Shown: positions 34,842 through 43,993, counted from the stretch's first letter. The stretch is 64,000 bases of DNA from Nitrospinaceae bacterium (GCA_029261655.1 JAJDAY010000030.1:122916-186915); one strand, 5' to 3'. Made by a program: numbers and translations. Notes: generated by a model from the sequence alone, not told the origin.

Positions 34842-36565
34842 CAAATTATAGACCCATCCACAGAGCCTTCCGGGCGCACATAATGAAAATCAACGCGATG
34901 CAATGCTCCATGCGAGCAGGCCCGGACACAGGCGGGGCCGCCCTGTTGATCGATGCATAAATCACATTTGGTCGCTTTCAGAATAGGCTTGTGCGATTCG
35001 AAATCAAGAATGGGGTTCCCTTTTATGTCGTTGATCTCCACCATTTGAATATTTGAGTAGGGGCAGGAGTTGGCGCACATATGACAGCCAATACAAGTGT
35101 CATCATTGATAACTACGGTCCCATCGGCGATGACCCTGGTGATGGCGCCGGTCGGACAGCCGATCATGCACACCGGGTCCATGCAGTGCATGCAGGAATT
35201 GGCTACCATCCAGTTTTCAAAAGTCTTGCCGTGGCGGATAAAACGAGGGTTTCCGTCATGCGCGACCGAGCAGGCGTTGACGCAATCATCGCAACGGACA
35301 CAACGGTCGAGATTGATCAGCATGGCTTGCGTTCCGTTGATGTATCTTTCTTCAATCGCCCACTCCAGAAGAGTTTGGTCTGCCGTTGATTGATTGAATA
35401 GATTCGCTAATTGCGGGTCGGTTTTTTGGGGCACGGTGTTTTTGTTTTCAAGCCGTTGTTGAATTTTCTTTTGCGGAAAAATATATTTTTCCAGATAAGT
35501 TGCGGGAATCTGGATAATGTCTACATATCCAAGAGCCGTGATGGAGACTTTGAATGAAACATTTTTTTCTCCTTCCCAGGCCTGGAACAATTCTTCCGCC
35601 CCATAGGTGTGGCCGACTCCAAGATAGGTGATCGTTTGATCGTCTTCGCCGTGACATGTGGAAACCCTTGCAAACCCCGCTCGAACGATTAAAAGGTCGT
35701 CGGGGTGATCCCCCTGGCGGATGATGACGGGTTCATGTTTGATGCCTTCTTTCCCTCCGCTGCGAATATTTTTGTAGGGGTCGGCCCAGTCATACTTCCC
35801 ATACGTTTTAAAAACGGCATTGGTAGCGATTTCCTGAAGGGTTTCTTCCTGTAAGTGCTCAAACAAAGGATTTTTTTTCAGGAATTTGACCAGTCCACTT
35901 TCGCTGTAACGTTTTTCAATCAAGTTGCGCCAGTTTTTATCGTACCGTCTGAGTTCCCGTAAACCCTGCCAGCGTATCTCCAGAAGTTCCGCATGGGATT
36001 CTGAAAAAACCGTGGCTGAACGAGGGATGCGGCGCAGGGCGGCGAGTTCTCCAAACAAAGTCCCTTCTTCCAGCAAGGCCGTGTTGTTGGAATTCAGAAC
36101 GGTAGAAAAATCCTGAAGAAATACAGGATGATTGTCAGTGCCAGGGTTATTTTGCTGAACCGCCGGATCTGAATAACGGTTGATATCGCGAACTTCAGGA
36201 ATCTTTCGGGGTGTCATCAACTGAGTTAAAGACTGCCACAAGCTTTTTTTGGCAGGTTTTTTTTGTCCCGACAAATATTCCGGGAGTCCATGCGACAAAA
36301 CCACGCGCAATTTTCCATTGAGAACTAAAAAAGCGGAGTTTCCATAATCGCCTTCCCGGACAATGACTTCACCCGGTTTAAAATGCCTGATCCGGGTGTC
36401 GTTTCTAAGGATATCTTCCAGAGATTGATTGGCGGGGAATTTACTCTTGTCAATGGCCGCGATCTCAGGGACAGAAAATAGTTTCCAAAGGTCATAGTCT
36501 GTCATGTCGGGCCCAAACGGAGCGTCCGCACGGGTCAATTGGGGAATTTTTGTGACGGTATCCAC
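34841..36565 (-). CDS. fusion of two cyclic-nucleotide-binding domains with four [4Fe-4S] sites
   Basis: 574 residues from GTG 36565 (AGGGGGG upstream). Domain 1 (about 35-205): HFKPGEVIVREGDYGNSAFLVLNGKLRVV...GTLFGELAALRRIPRSATVF, a CRP-like cNMP fold with a long insertion. Domain 2 (about 225-395): IIRQGDHPDDLLIVRAGFARVS...GVGHTYGAEELF. Residues 415-560 are DmsB/HybA-like with CVRCDDCVNAC, CMHCMDPVCMIGCP, CIGCHMCANSCP and CDLCIDQQGGPACVRAC. The GELAA-x-x-R-x-P-R-S-A-T phosphate cassette is intact in domain 1, so a nucleotide may bind there. No DNA-binding domain. Likely a ligand-gated cytoplasmic electron carrier. Confidence 0.9.
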   Translation of the reverse strand: MDTVTKIPQLTRADAPFGPDMTDYDLWKLFSVPEIAAIDKSKFPANQSLEDILRNDTRIRHFKPGEVIVREGDYGNSAFLVLNGKLRVVLSHGLPEYLSGQKKPAKKSLWQSLTQLMTPRKIPEVRDINRYSDPAVQQNNPGTDNHPVFLQDFSTVLNSNNTALLEEGTLFGELAALRRIPRSATVFSESHAELLEIRWQGLRELRRYDKNWRNLIEKRYSESGLVKFLKKNPLFEHLQEETLQEIATNAVFKTYGKYDWADPYKNIRSGGKEGIKHEPVIIRQGDHPDDLLIVRAGFARVSTCHGEDDQTITYLGVGHTYGAEELFQAWEGEKNVSFKVSITALGYVDIIQIPATYLEKYIFPQKKIQQRLENKNTVPQKTDPQLANLFNQSTADQTLLEWAIEERYINGTQAMLINLDRCVRCDDCVNACSVAHDGNPRFIRHGKTFENWMVANSCMHCMDPVCMIGCPTGAITRVIADGTVVINDDTCIGCHMCANSCPYSNIQMVEINDIKGNPILDFESHKPILKATKCDLCIDQQGGPACVRACSHGALHRVDFHYVRPEGSVDGSII

Positions 36566-36620
36566 GGTCAGGCGACCCCCCTGTGGGTTCCAGAAACCAG
36601 CTGGACCGATTGAAACCCTG

Positions 36621-36665
36621 CCAATGAGGACAATGCCCTCAGAGAAAGGATTAAAACCTCATTGG
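36621..36665 (-). promoter_or_regulatory. 9-bp inverted repeat in the leader of the redox operon
   Basis: CCAATGAGG (36621-36629) and CCTCATTGG (36657-36665) are perfect inverted copies 27 nt apart, located 56-100 nt upstream of the GTG start and downstream of the putative sigma-54 site. It could be an operator or an mRNA hairpin. Confidence 0.35.
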
Positions 36666-36810
36666 GTTGATAATAAGTTTGCAATGAATTCATTCTCTCT
36701 TGACTAAACGGAATATTTTTATTTCCTGGATTTTGCCGGTGGAAACTCTTTATATGAAAAAATCATAAACCTCGACATTTCAAGTGAACCTTTACATTTA
36801 GTATTTTGAG

Positions 36811-36826
36811 AGCAGGAAGTGTGCCA
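36811..36826 (-). promoter_or_regulatory. putative sigma-54 promoter of the redox operon
   Basis: On the reverse strand TGGCACACTTCCTGCT carries TGGCAC (-24) and CTGCT (-12) with GG and GC exactly 10 nt apart. The predicted start lies near 36800, about 235 nt before the first gene. The rest of the 36566-37121 gap is AT-rich without genes and includes ATCACA-N6-TGTGAT at 36968-36985. Confidence 0.55.
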
Positions 36827-37121
36827 AAAAGACACTAAAAATTATATCAGGTTTTCGAGCGGTTTTTCAAAGCCCATATAGAAAATTAATGGGATATTTA
36901 GAAAAGTTTCATTGTAATTATTACACAATAAGTAACAAAGATGGGCTATTAGTGCAAGGTGGCCAGGATCACAAAAAAATGTGATAAGCCTCAATGGTAA
37001 GCGTGTGAAAGTATATCAGAATGGGTGAGAGAATGGTGGGTCCCTTTTCCGACCCTTATTAAGGAAATGAAGTATCCGCATTTGACTGGCGGATTTACAA
37101 GGTTTTTCGGGGAGAAGTTGA

Positions 37122-37394
37122 ATGGCCCCGTTAAATAAGGGAGTGAAATCAGGGTCGACGTATAAAGTTAATATCTCAGGGGGCCTAATTCAGACACTAT
37201 TAAATCAGGTGAACTCATTTATGAATGTGAAAAAATTACGATCAAAGACCGGGAAAATGGTTGAGAAAATGGAACTTGCGCTGAGGTATGTTGAAGGCAT
37301 TAAAATTAATTCCCTCAATAAAATCAGTAGAATACCGGACCGTGGCTCACGCCGGGTCGTCATGCAAAGGAAAATACAAGAACTGACCTGGTGA
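37122..37394 (+). CDS. hypothetical 90-residue basic protein
   Basis: ATG 37122 has GGGGAG 8 nt upstream. The product is Lys/Arg-rich with NISGGLIQTLLNQVNSFM and MVEKMELALRYVEG as possible helices. No signal peptide, membrane segment or family recognised. Support is the ribosome-binding site and the position in an otherwise empty region; it could be spurious. Confidence 0.4.
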   Translation: MAPLNKGVKSGSTYKVNISGGLIQTLLNQVNSFMNVKKLRSKTGKMVEKMELALRYVEGIKINSLNKISRIPDRGSRRVVMQRKIQELTW

Positions 37395-37449
37395 CAGACC
37401 GCCTGCTTGATGGTATCAAGCGGATGAAAGCCCTCCCGGTCATTTCCTC

Positions 37450-37695
37450 TTAATTGGACTCAAAAAACAGCTTTTGCCGATCCGCCAACTGATACCCCAA
37501 TGCCAAAAGTATTTTCCTTTTGGTATCCATCCGGCAGTCACACCCTTTTTCAATTCTATCAATCGTTTGCACGGTCACACCTGCGGAGCGGGCCAGTTCG
37601 GCCTTACTCATCATCTTTTCCTCCCGCGACTCCTGGACACAATTGCTCTTATTCGTGTGGATCGACCCAATCTTGCTTTTTTGAAGCGTTATCAT
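37450..37695 (-). CDS. small XRE-family regulator (paralogue 1 of 3)
   Basis: 81 residues from ATG 37695, chosen because GAGGAA precedes it and because the two paralogues (46600, 59088) have similarly short N-termini. The helix-turn-helix is MMSKAELARSAGVTVQTIDR followed by IEKGCDCRMDTKRKILLALG. The same core recurs almost unchanged in the other two. A CxC pair (CDCR) replaces YECR/SECR. DNA-binding by Cro/CI-type HTH; targets unknown. TTGATTGGTATCAT, an FNR/CRP-like box, lies 50 nt upstream (37745-37758). Confidence 0.8.
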   Translation of the reverse strand: MITLQKSKIGSIHTNKSNCVQESREEKMMSKAELARSAGVTVQTIDRIEKGCDCRMDTKRKILLALGYQLADRQKLFFESN

Positions 37696-37905
37696 AATAT
37701 TATTCCTCGAATCAGCCTGCCGGTTTAATCCATAGATTATTGTTTTGATTGGTATCATTGGACCTCTTTTTTCCCCATAGCACAATACCTCGATCAGAGT
37801 ATTTTGACCCTGCATTGGGTTTGATGCCCTCAAAATGCAGTGAGGCCGTCCATTTTCATCCCAAGGGTTTGGCCGTTTAATCATCAGTGCCACCAGTAAA
37901 TTCAT

Positions 37906-38301
37906 TGATATTATATGGGTCAGCGATATTTTTTTCAGTCACCCTACGTGTGAGGCCGGATGGACCTTTTTTGGCAATTTTTGTCTATAGCGTGTTTAAA
38001 TTATCTTACAAAAGTATTAATTTTCATAAATCACTATATAAATTAAAAGGTTGCCTTTAGGGGGCGGTCCGGGGGAGGGGGCGAGAACGTCTGATAAAAC
38101 GGGCCTTGCAAAAAATGCCGGGGTTCCTGAAAGTTTGGCACTCATTCTGCTTGTAATTGAATAACCGGCACCTTTCCATGCCGATCCTTCATGAAATTAT
38201 TTCAAGTCCATCAACGGGTCTTAGCTTGGCAGGCATCGGATGTCGGGCGAGGTGTGCGTCAACTTTTTTAGAATCCGGTCAGGGAAAGAGGGTTATCAAT
38301 C
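37906..38301 (+). promoter_or_regulatory. gap with putative sigma-54 promoter for the LuxR-type gene
   Basis: At 38136-38151 TGGCACTCATTCTGCT has TGGCAC (-24) and CTGCT (-12) with the correct 10-nt spacing, reading toward the gene at 38302. A G-rich stretch lies at 38059-38083. No gene is apparent; a 71-codon frame at 38157 lacks any support. Confidence 0.5.
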
Positions 38302-39447
38302 ATGGCAAACTATCAAGGCGTTCTATCTCTTGCCGAAAAAGATTTTCTCGCGGTCCAGAAAATCGTCAATAGCCTTCATCAATGCCGAACGCGACAAACT
38401 TTGAGAGCTCTTTTCGAGGCCCGGATTTTACCGCTCCTGAACGCGCAATCCGCGTTATATGCCTGGACGGACCCTGATCTGTTGAGTCCGAGACTCATAG
38501 ATTCAATAAATATCCCCGACGAGGACCTGGCTTCCATCCATCAATTTATTAATCAGGATCCGCAAGCGAGGTCATTGTTGACCCATTCGCATCCTGTGAT
38601 TGCCAGAGACATTGAAATTCCCAAAGAGCGTTCAGCGAGTGAGGTTGAAGACCCATTTGGAGAGGAACCCTGCCACATAGACCCCTTTTCCCGCAATGGG
38701 TCCAAGGTCAGTGACGGTTATGGCTATTTCAGCACCAGTAAAGCCGGCGTGATCACTTTAGCGCTTCGGGATGTCAATCTGGGCGCCGGAATTCACAGGC
38801 GCATGCCCTGCGACAAACCCTGGACGATGAGGGACGTGCGCGTTCTGGAGAAGATCAGCGCCCATCTTTTGATGGCGATCAAAACGATCGTGTTGACGGA
38901 AGAATTATCCCGGCATCAGTCGATGGTGGATATTCTTGCGAATTCCCCCACAGCGGTCGCTGTCGTGGATGGAGACATGCTCATCAGCTACTGCAACTCA
39001 GCCTGGAATCATTTGATGGGAACCGAGAGGGCGCCACAGCTCGATTCTGAGCTGAAATCCATATTGATCAAAGAAAAATCAAAGTGGAAACCGCCTTTTT
39101 CAACGAATGAAATAAATGAAGAAGGCACCGTTTATCGCTTTTCCGGTGAGGATTGCCAACTGAGTTTTTCTCCCCTGGGGGAAGAGGCGGGTATCGACTC
39201 CTGGTTATTACAGGTGAAACTCATAGCCCAAGACGACCGCAAGGTGAACGGGCTGATGCGGGAGGCCGGGTTGACAAAAAGAGAAAGGGACGCCTGCAAT
39301 CTGATCCGTCAGGGCATCGACGCGAATGAAATCGCCAAGCAGTTGTATATCAGCCCGCACACGGTCAAAACGCACCTTAAAAGAATTCATTTGAAACTGG
39401 GGGTTCATACCAGGGCGCAGTTGGTCGCCGTTTTGAACCAACAGTAA
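38302..39447 (+). CDS. GAF/PAS-LuxR type transcriptional regulator
   Basis: 381 residues; ATG with GAGGG upstream. An N-terminal GAF-like sensor (about 15-200), a PAS-like region (about 205-300, ILANSPTAVAVVDGDMLISYCNSAWNHLMG) and a C-terminal LuxR helix-turn-helix (about 315-375) are visible. The last contains LTKRERDACNLIRQGIDANE and IAKQLYISPHTVKTHLKRI. No receiver domain, so it likely senses a ligand or redox state directly. It precedes the 20-repeat TPR gene by 97 nt on the same strand and may control it (inference). Confidence 0.88.
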   Translation: MANYQGVLSLAEKDFLAVQKIVNSLHQCRTRQTLRALFEARILPLLNAQSALYAWTDPDLLSPRLIDSINIPDEDLASIHQFINQDPQARSLLTHSHPVIARDIEIPKERSASEVEDPFGEEPCHIDPFSRNGSKVSDGYGYFSTSKAGVITLALRDVNLGAGIHRRMPCDKPWTMRDVRVLEKISAHLLMAIKTIVLTEELSRHQSMVDILANSPTAVAVVDGDMLISYCNSAWNHLMGTERAPQLDSELKSILIKEKSKWKPPFSTNEINEEGTVYRFSGEDCQLSFSPLGEEAGIDSWLLQVKLIAQDDRKVNGLMREAGLTKRERDACNLIRQGIDANEIAKQLYISPHTVKTHLKRIHLKLGVHTRAQLVAVLNQQ

Positions 39448-39544
39448 AAAGAGTCAGGCAGAAGTTTAACTTTTTGCCGTAAGAATTGAAAATAATACCC
39501 ATTAATAAGTTCAACACACTTTGCGTTAGAGAGAATAAAAAGCC

Positions 39545-42391
39545 ATGTTTAATCCTATTTTGAGTAAAAAGTTAAGCCTGAGCCTGATGGAGAAGACTTT
39601 TGGGGCCAACCATCCCAAAGTGGCTCAATCCCTCAACAACCTGGTCCAGTCCTATAAAGATAGCAGTGATTACGAGAAGCTGGAGCCTTTGCTCCTCCGC
39701 GCGCTTGAGATAGGAGAAAAGACCCACGGGCCGGAGCACCCGGAGGTGGCCACCGCTCTCAATGACCTGGCTGAGTTGTATAGAAATAAAGGAATGTTTG
39801 ATCGGGCGGAACCGCTGTTGGTCCGATCGAAGAAGATCCGGGAAAAATCCCTGGGACCGGATCATCCAGACGTTGCGACGACACTCAACAACATGGCGAT
39901 CCTCTATGAAGATATGGGCATGTACGCGAAGGCTTATCCCTTACTCCTGCAATCGTTGAAGATTCGTGAAAAATCCCTGCGCCCCGATCACCCGGACGTC
40001 GCGGAATCTCTTAATAACCTGGCCGAGCTGTATTTTTTCGATCGCGGAGATTTTGGCAAAGCCGAGCCTTTATTGAAACGGGCTTTGAAATTGCGAGAAA
40101 TGGCTCTGGGGGAGGATCACCCCGACGTTGCGTCCACCTTGACCAACCTCGCCGTATTGTACAAGGCGATGCAAAAATTTACCGAGGCGGAACCCTTGAT
40201 CAAGCAGGCCGTGAAGATCATCGAAAAAAAGCTGGGCAGTGAAAACCAGGAAGTTGCCGAAGGGTTGAGCATCCTTGGCGATCTTTACTTTGAAATGGAG
40301 AATTTTCCCGAGGCGGAATCCCAGTTCCTGCGGGTCTTGAAAATCAAGGAAAAAGCCCTGGGACCCAACCACGGGGAAGTGGCCGATACCCTGACCATCC
40401 TTGCGGAAGTGCACGATAAGCAGAGGAACTTTTCCCAGATTGAACCTCTTTTAGTTCGCTCTCTGAATATACAGGAAGCCGAACTGGGGCCGGACCATAT
40501 TGACGTGGCCAGAATCCTTGCCAGGCTGGGGGAATTCTACCAGAACGAACAAAAATATAACGAAGCGGAACCTCTCTACATGAGAGCCTTGAAAATACGG
40601 GAAAACTCCCTGGAAGCGGGGCATCCCGATATCGCGTCCACGGTCAACAATCTCGCCGCCCTGTACAACGCCATGGGCAACTATGCCAAGGCCGAAAGGT
40701 TGTATTTGCAGGCGCTTGAAATACGCGAAAATGCTCATGGTCCGCAACATCCCGATGTCGCCCAGTCCCTGAATAACCTGGCCGGGCTGTACAACTCGAC
40801 GAAGGAATACTCCAAAGCCGAGCCCCTGTACCGTCGGTCGTTGAAGATCTGTGAAAAATCCCTGGGGCCGGACCATGCGGACGTGGCCGAAGCCCTCAAC
40901 AACCTGGCGGAGCTGTATCGAAAAATCGGCGAATTAAAGAAAGTTGAGCCGTTACTTCTCAGGTCGTTAAAAATCATTGAGGATCAATTGGGACGGGACC
41001 ATCAGGACATTGCGCCGTCTCTCACAAACCTTGGAAAATTGTATGAGAAACAAGGTGACTTTGCCAAAGCCGAGCCATTTTATCAACGCACCCTGGAAAT
41101 TTTAGAGAAGCATACGGGAAAAGATCATCCCGATGTCGCCCAGTCCCTGAATAACCTGGCTGGCTTGTACAACAGTATGGGCGATTTCGACAAAGTAGAA
41201 AAGTTGCTGTTGCAGGCTTTGGAGATCAACGAAAAAGCCTACGGACAGGAGCACCCGTCAATTGCGGAATGCCTCAAAAAGCTGGCCGACCTGTACCGCG
41301 ACAAAAAGGAATATTCCAAGGCGGAGCCTCTGCTTCAGCGGGCTCTGAAAATCGTGGAGCAGACCCTGAACCCGGACCATCCTGAAGTGGCGGATATTTT
41401 AAGCCGCCTGGCATTTTTATATCGCATTCAGGGAGATCTTAAAACGGCAGAATCGCTTTACGACCGGACCTTGAAAATCAGAGAAGAATCTTTAGGGCCT
41501 GAGCATCTGGATGTGGGTAAGACCCTCGACGACCTGGGAGAAATTTACAAGGCCAATGAAAATTTTGATCAGGCAAAGCCCTTTTTTCAGCGGGCCATGG
41601 CGATTTTCGATAAAGCCAACGGCCCCGATCATCAGGATGTGGTTCCAATACTTAAGAATCTGGCCGAACTGTTAAATCGCATGGGCGACCGGTCCAACAC
41701 CGAGCCTTTGTACCTGCGGTTACTGAAAATCGTAGAAAAATTTTACGGCTCCGATCACCCTGAAGTGGGGTCCGCTCTCAACAGTCTGTCGGGATTTTAT
41801 GCGGAGACACGAAGTTTCACCAAAGCCTACCCCCTGCTGATCCGCGCCCTTAAGATCAAGGAAAGCGCGGTGGGTCCCGATCATCTGGAAGTGGCTGAAG
41901 TTGTCACCAAACTTGCGCTCATGTACCGGGGAATGGAAGATTTCAAGAAAGCCGAACCGTTACTGGTGCGGGGCCTGGAAATTTACGAGAAACACCTGGG
42001 GGAGGCCCATCCAGACCTGGAAGAACCGCTCAATAACCTGGCCGAGCTGTATTATGAAATGGGGGATTACGGAAAGTCCGACCCGCTTTATCAGCGCGCG
42101 ATCAATATCAAAGAGCTTGCTGTAAACCCTGACAAGTCTGGTAACGCTTCCGGATCTTCATCGAAAAAGAAAAACAGAGATACGGTCCGGTTGGAGTTTT
42201 CCGCCACCAAAGATCAGATTTTAGCCGCGATTCCAGCTCTCGCGGAGCTGGCGGACCAATCCGATGATAAGAAAGTCACCTTCCTCATCGAAGCAAAAGC
42301 CCAAAAGGGGTTTGATAGTTCCTGGTTAAAAAATAACATAGCCTCTCCTCTGATCGAAGCCGGTATCGAAGAATTGACGGACGATCTGTAG
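39545..42391 (+). CDS. 20-repeat kinesin-light-chain-like TPR protein
   Basis: 948 residues. Residues about 13-855 consist of 20 tandem 42-residue TPRs with the consensus EKxLGPDHPDVAxxLNNLA followed by xLYxxxGxYxKAEPLLxRAL, the TPR_10/TPR_12 form seen in kinesin light chains and NB-ARC-TPR proteins. After a Gly/Ser/Lys linker (about 866-880) comes a distinct alpha/beta domain of about 70 residues (RLEFSATKDQILAAIPALAE to GIEELTDDL). No signal peptide; cytoplasmic. No effector domain known to me. A large interaction scaffold whose C-terminal domain may be the effector. Confidence 0.9.
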   Translation: MFNPILSKKLSLSLMEKTFGANHPKVAQSLNNLVQSYKDSSDYEKLEPLLLRALEIGEKTHGPEHPEVATALNDLAELYRNKGMFDRAEPLLVRSKKIREKSLGPDHPDVATTLNNMAILYEDMGMYAKAYPLLLQSLKIREKSLRPDHPDVAESLNNLAELYFFDRGDFGKAEPLLKRALKLREMALGEDHPDVASTLTNLAVLYKAMQKFTEAEPLIKQAVKIIEKKLGSENQEVAEGLSILGDLYFEMENFPEAESQFLRVLKIKEKALGPNHGEVADTLTILAEVHDKQRNFSQIEPLLVRSLNIQEAELGPDHIDVARILARLGEFYQNEQKYNEAEPLYMRALKIRENSLEAGHPDIASTVNNLAALYNAMGNYAKAERLYLQALEIRENAHGPQHPDVAQSLNNLAGLYNSTKEYSKAEPLYRRSLKICEKSLGPDHADVAEALNNLAELYRKIGELKKVEPLLLRSLKIIEDQLGRDHQDIAPSLTNLGKLYEKQGDFAKAEPFYQRTLEILEKHTGKDHPDVAQSLNNLAGLYNSMGDFDKVEKLLLQALEINEKAYGQEHPSIAECLKKLADLYRDKKEYSKAEPLLQRALKIVEQTLNPDHPEVADILSRLAFLYRIQGDLKTAESLYDRTLKIREESLGPEHLDVGKTLDDLGEIYKANENFDQAKPFFQRAMAIFDKANGPDHQDVVPILKNLAELLNRMGDRSNTEPLYLRLLKIVEKFYGSDHPEVGSALNSLSGFYAETRSFTKAYPLLIRALKIKESAVGPDHLEVAEVVTKLALMYRGMEDFKKAEPLLVRGLEIYEKHLGEAHPDLEEPLNNLAELYYEMGDYGKSDPLYQRAINIKELAVNPDKSGNASGSSSKKKNRDTVRLEFSATKDQILAAIPALAELADQSDDKKVTFLIEAKAQKGFDSSWLKNNIASPLIEAGIEELTDDL

Positions 42392-42806
42392 GCCGGCGTC
42401 AGGCGATCGTCAACGCAGGAACAAATAAAACCAAACCATAGCCACCTTCCCCCTGATAGTCACTCAGCGAGTGCTCTCATGAGGGGGAGAGGTTAATAAA
42501 ATCCCCCCGGCCCCTTCGGGGAAGGGGGAGCGAGTATTCTCCCCACCCAGGGTTCCTTATGCGCCCTCCACGGTTAATGTTAATAAAGGCCGCGGTTTTT
42601 CTCTTCATCTGTGTTTATCTGTGGCTCTAAGCCATTTCCCCTCAAGCCCTTCATTTTAAAAGAAAGTTTTTACTTTCTCCCGCAATAAAAATTCTCATAA
42701 TTTAACAGGATCGTGACCTTCGCTTGACCGGAGTTTAACGCGGTCTTCCTATAATTGAGTTCGTTGATTCAAAGCGGAATTGGCAATCTTAAAAATAGGA
42801 ACGATT
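42392..42806. repeat. gap holding a palindrome-rich (REP-like) element
   Basis: Between 42442 and 42530 are CACTC-AGC-GAGTG (42461-42473) inside an imperfect outer pair (CCTTCCCCCT at 42445, AGGGGGAGAGG at 42482). A second stem CCCC-TTC-GGGG lies inside CCCCC/GGGGG (42503-42528). Clusters of this kind are typical of intergenic repeat elements. A TATAAT at 42750 may be the -10 of the next gene, but TTGACC lies 20 bp upstream of it, a long spacer. Confidence 0.5.
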
Positions 42807-43289
42807 ATGAGAACTCTGGTTCTATTTTTCATATTCATGGCGATGATTTTTGCGGGAACTTCCAGTTCGTCCGCCACTGGAATAGAAATGACTTCTGCGA
42901 ACTCCAACAAGATTTTAGCCGAAATCGAGGATCTGGAAGCGGAGCAGTTGCAGAATCCCTTTAACGCGGACTTGCAGTTTATTCTCGGGTCGGATTACTG
43001 GGTTTTGGAAAATCACGATAAAGCCATAGAACATTACCAGCGGGCTCTTAAGCTGGACCCGGATTACGACCCCGCCCTCTGGAATTTGAGCGCTATCTAT
43101 AACCAGAAAGGCGATGGGGCGGAGGCGATCATCCACATGAAAAAGGCGGAGGCGATTTTTTTAAAACGGGAAGATGTCAAATCCCTGGCCAAAGCCCGCA
43201 AACAACTCAGAAGGTATTTTGCCAAATACCACTACAAACCGGAAGATTTTGAATTGCAACGCGGGTTTTTCTGGGGAATCTTCAATTAA
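42807..43289 (+). CDS. secreted TPR protein
   Basis: 160 residues from ATG 42807 (AGGA upstream; better than the in-frame start at 42780). Signal peptide MRTLVLFFIFMAMIFAGTSSSSA. The mature part has two TPRs (about 55-125): LQFILGSDYWVLENHDKAIEHYQRALKLDPDYDPALWNLSAIYNQKGDGAEAIIHMKKAEAI. It ends in a basic region (KARKQLRRYFAKYH). Likely periplasmic assembly or scaffold protein; partner unknown. Confidence 0.82.
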   Translation: MRTLVLFFIFMAMIFAGTSSSSATGIEMTSANSNKILAEIEDLEAEQLQNPFNADLQFILGSDYWVLENHDKAIEHYQRALKLDPDYDPALWNLSAIYNQKGDGAEAIIHMKKAEAIFLKREDVKSLAKARKQLRRYFAKYHYKPEDFELQRGFFWGIFN

Positions 43290-43376
43290 TACTTCAAGGG
43301 CGCACAGGCTGGACAGTTGAAGCACCTAAAAACTATAAGGGTAAATCCTTTATCTATTTATTTCGAGGCAAGGCAC

Positions 43377-43664
43377 ATGAAAAGCAAAATTATTTATATG
43401 ATACTGGCATTGACGATCATGATCGGCGGTGGAATTTTAATGAACCAGAGTTTTGCTGACGAGACCTATTCCTATATCAATGTCAAGGCTCCAAAGTCCT
43501 GCGTTTGCTCGGTTCCCGCTGAACTGGAAACAAGTGTCAACCATTTCAGCAGATCGAGTATCAAAGCAGATTTAGAACCCAGATTTCTCATGAATCTTTT
43601 TAATTGCCAGTGCGGGGATATGACTTGCGCGGTCACGCCACGGGCGATTTCCTGTTTGAAATAG
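43377..43664 (+). CDS. small secreted Cys-rich protein
   Basis: 95 residues; ATG 43377 after GAGGCAAGG. Signal sequence (IIYMILALTIMIGGGILMNQSFA). The mature 65 residues contain six Cys (SCVCS, NCQCGDMTC, ISC), suggesting metal binding or disulfides in the periplasm. No family recognised. It follows the secreted TPR gene on the same strand by 87 nt. Confidence 0.65.
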   Translation: MKSKIIYMILALTIMIGGGILMNQSFADETYSYINVKAPKSCVCSVPAELETSVNHFSRSSIKADLEPRFLMNLFNCQCGDMTCAVTPRAISCLK

Positions 43665-43780
43665 CATCAGATCGCGACCGGGTTTAGCCGGGATTGGATT
43701 CAACAAAGGTCACCTCAAGCCCAGGTCGAGGGTGTTATTGACACATCCTGACCGGGGCTTTTTCGTGCTAACATGGCGGC

Positions 43781-43993
43781 ATGAAGCGCAGGATCACAGA
43801 TTTTCACCAGGACGAAGCTCAGGATTGGGTGGCCAATCTGGATTGCGGTCACCGGCAACACGTTCGCCACAATCCTCCGTGGATGAACCGGCCCTGGGTG
43901 GTCACCGTCGAAGGAAGAAATCAGTTCATCGGGTCCATCTTGAATTGCAAGGTTTGCGATGAAAAGAATCCGCCCCAGACAGATGACATCTAA
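43781..43993 (+). CDS. DUF3565 family protein
   Basis: 70 residues. ITDFHQDEAQDWVANLDCGH, QHVRHNPPWMNRPWV and LNCKVCDEKNP match the small conserved DUF3565 family, including its CGH-QHVRHNPPW signature and a Cys pair that may bind metal. No signal peptide. Function unknown. Shine-Dalgarno is weak (GGCGG). Confidence 0.88.
   Translation: MKRRITDFHQDEAQDWVANLDCGHRQHVRHNPPWMNRPWVVTVEGRNQFIGSILNCKVCDEKNPPQTDDI

Noticed and set aside
36968..36985. CRP-like site ATCACA-N6-TGTGAT
   Set aside because: The half-sites are in the opposite polarity to TGTGA-N6-TCACA, and the spacer is poly-A, so it may be chance.
38157..38372. 71-codon frame at the LuxR-type gene start
   Set aside because: Overlaps the true start in another frame, without a ribosome-binding site.
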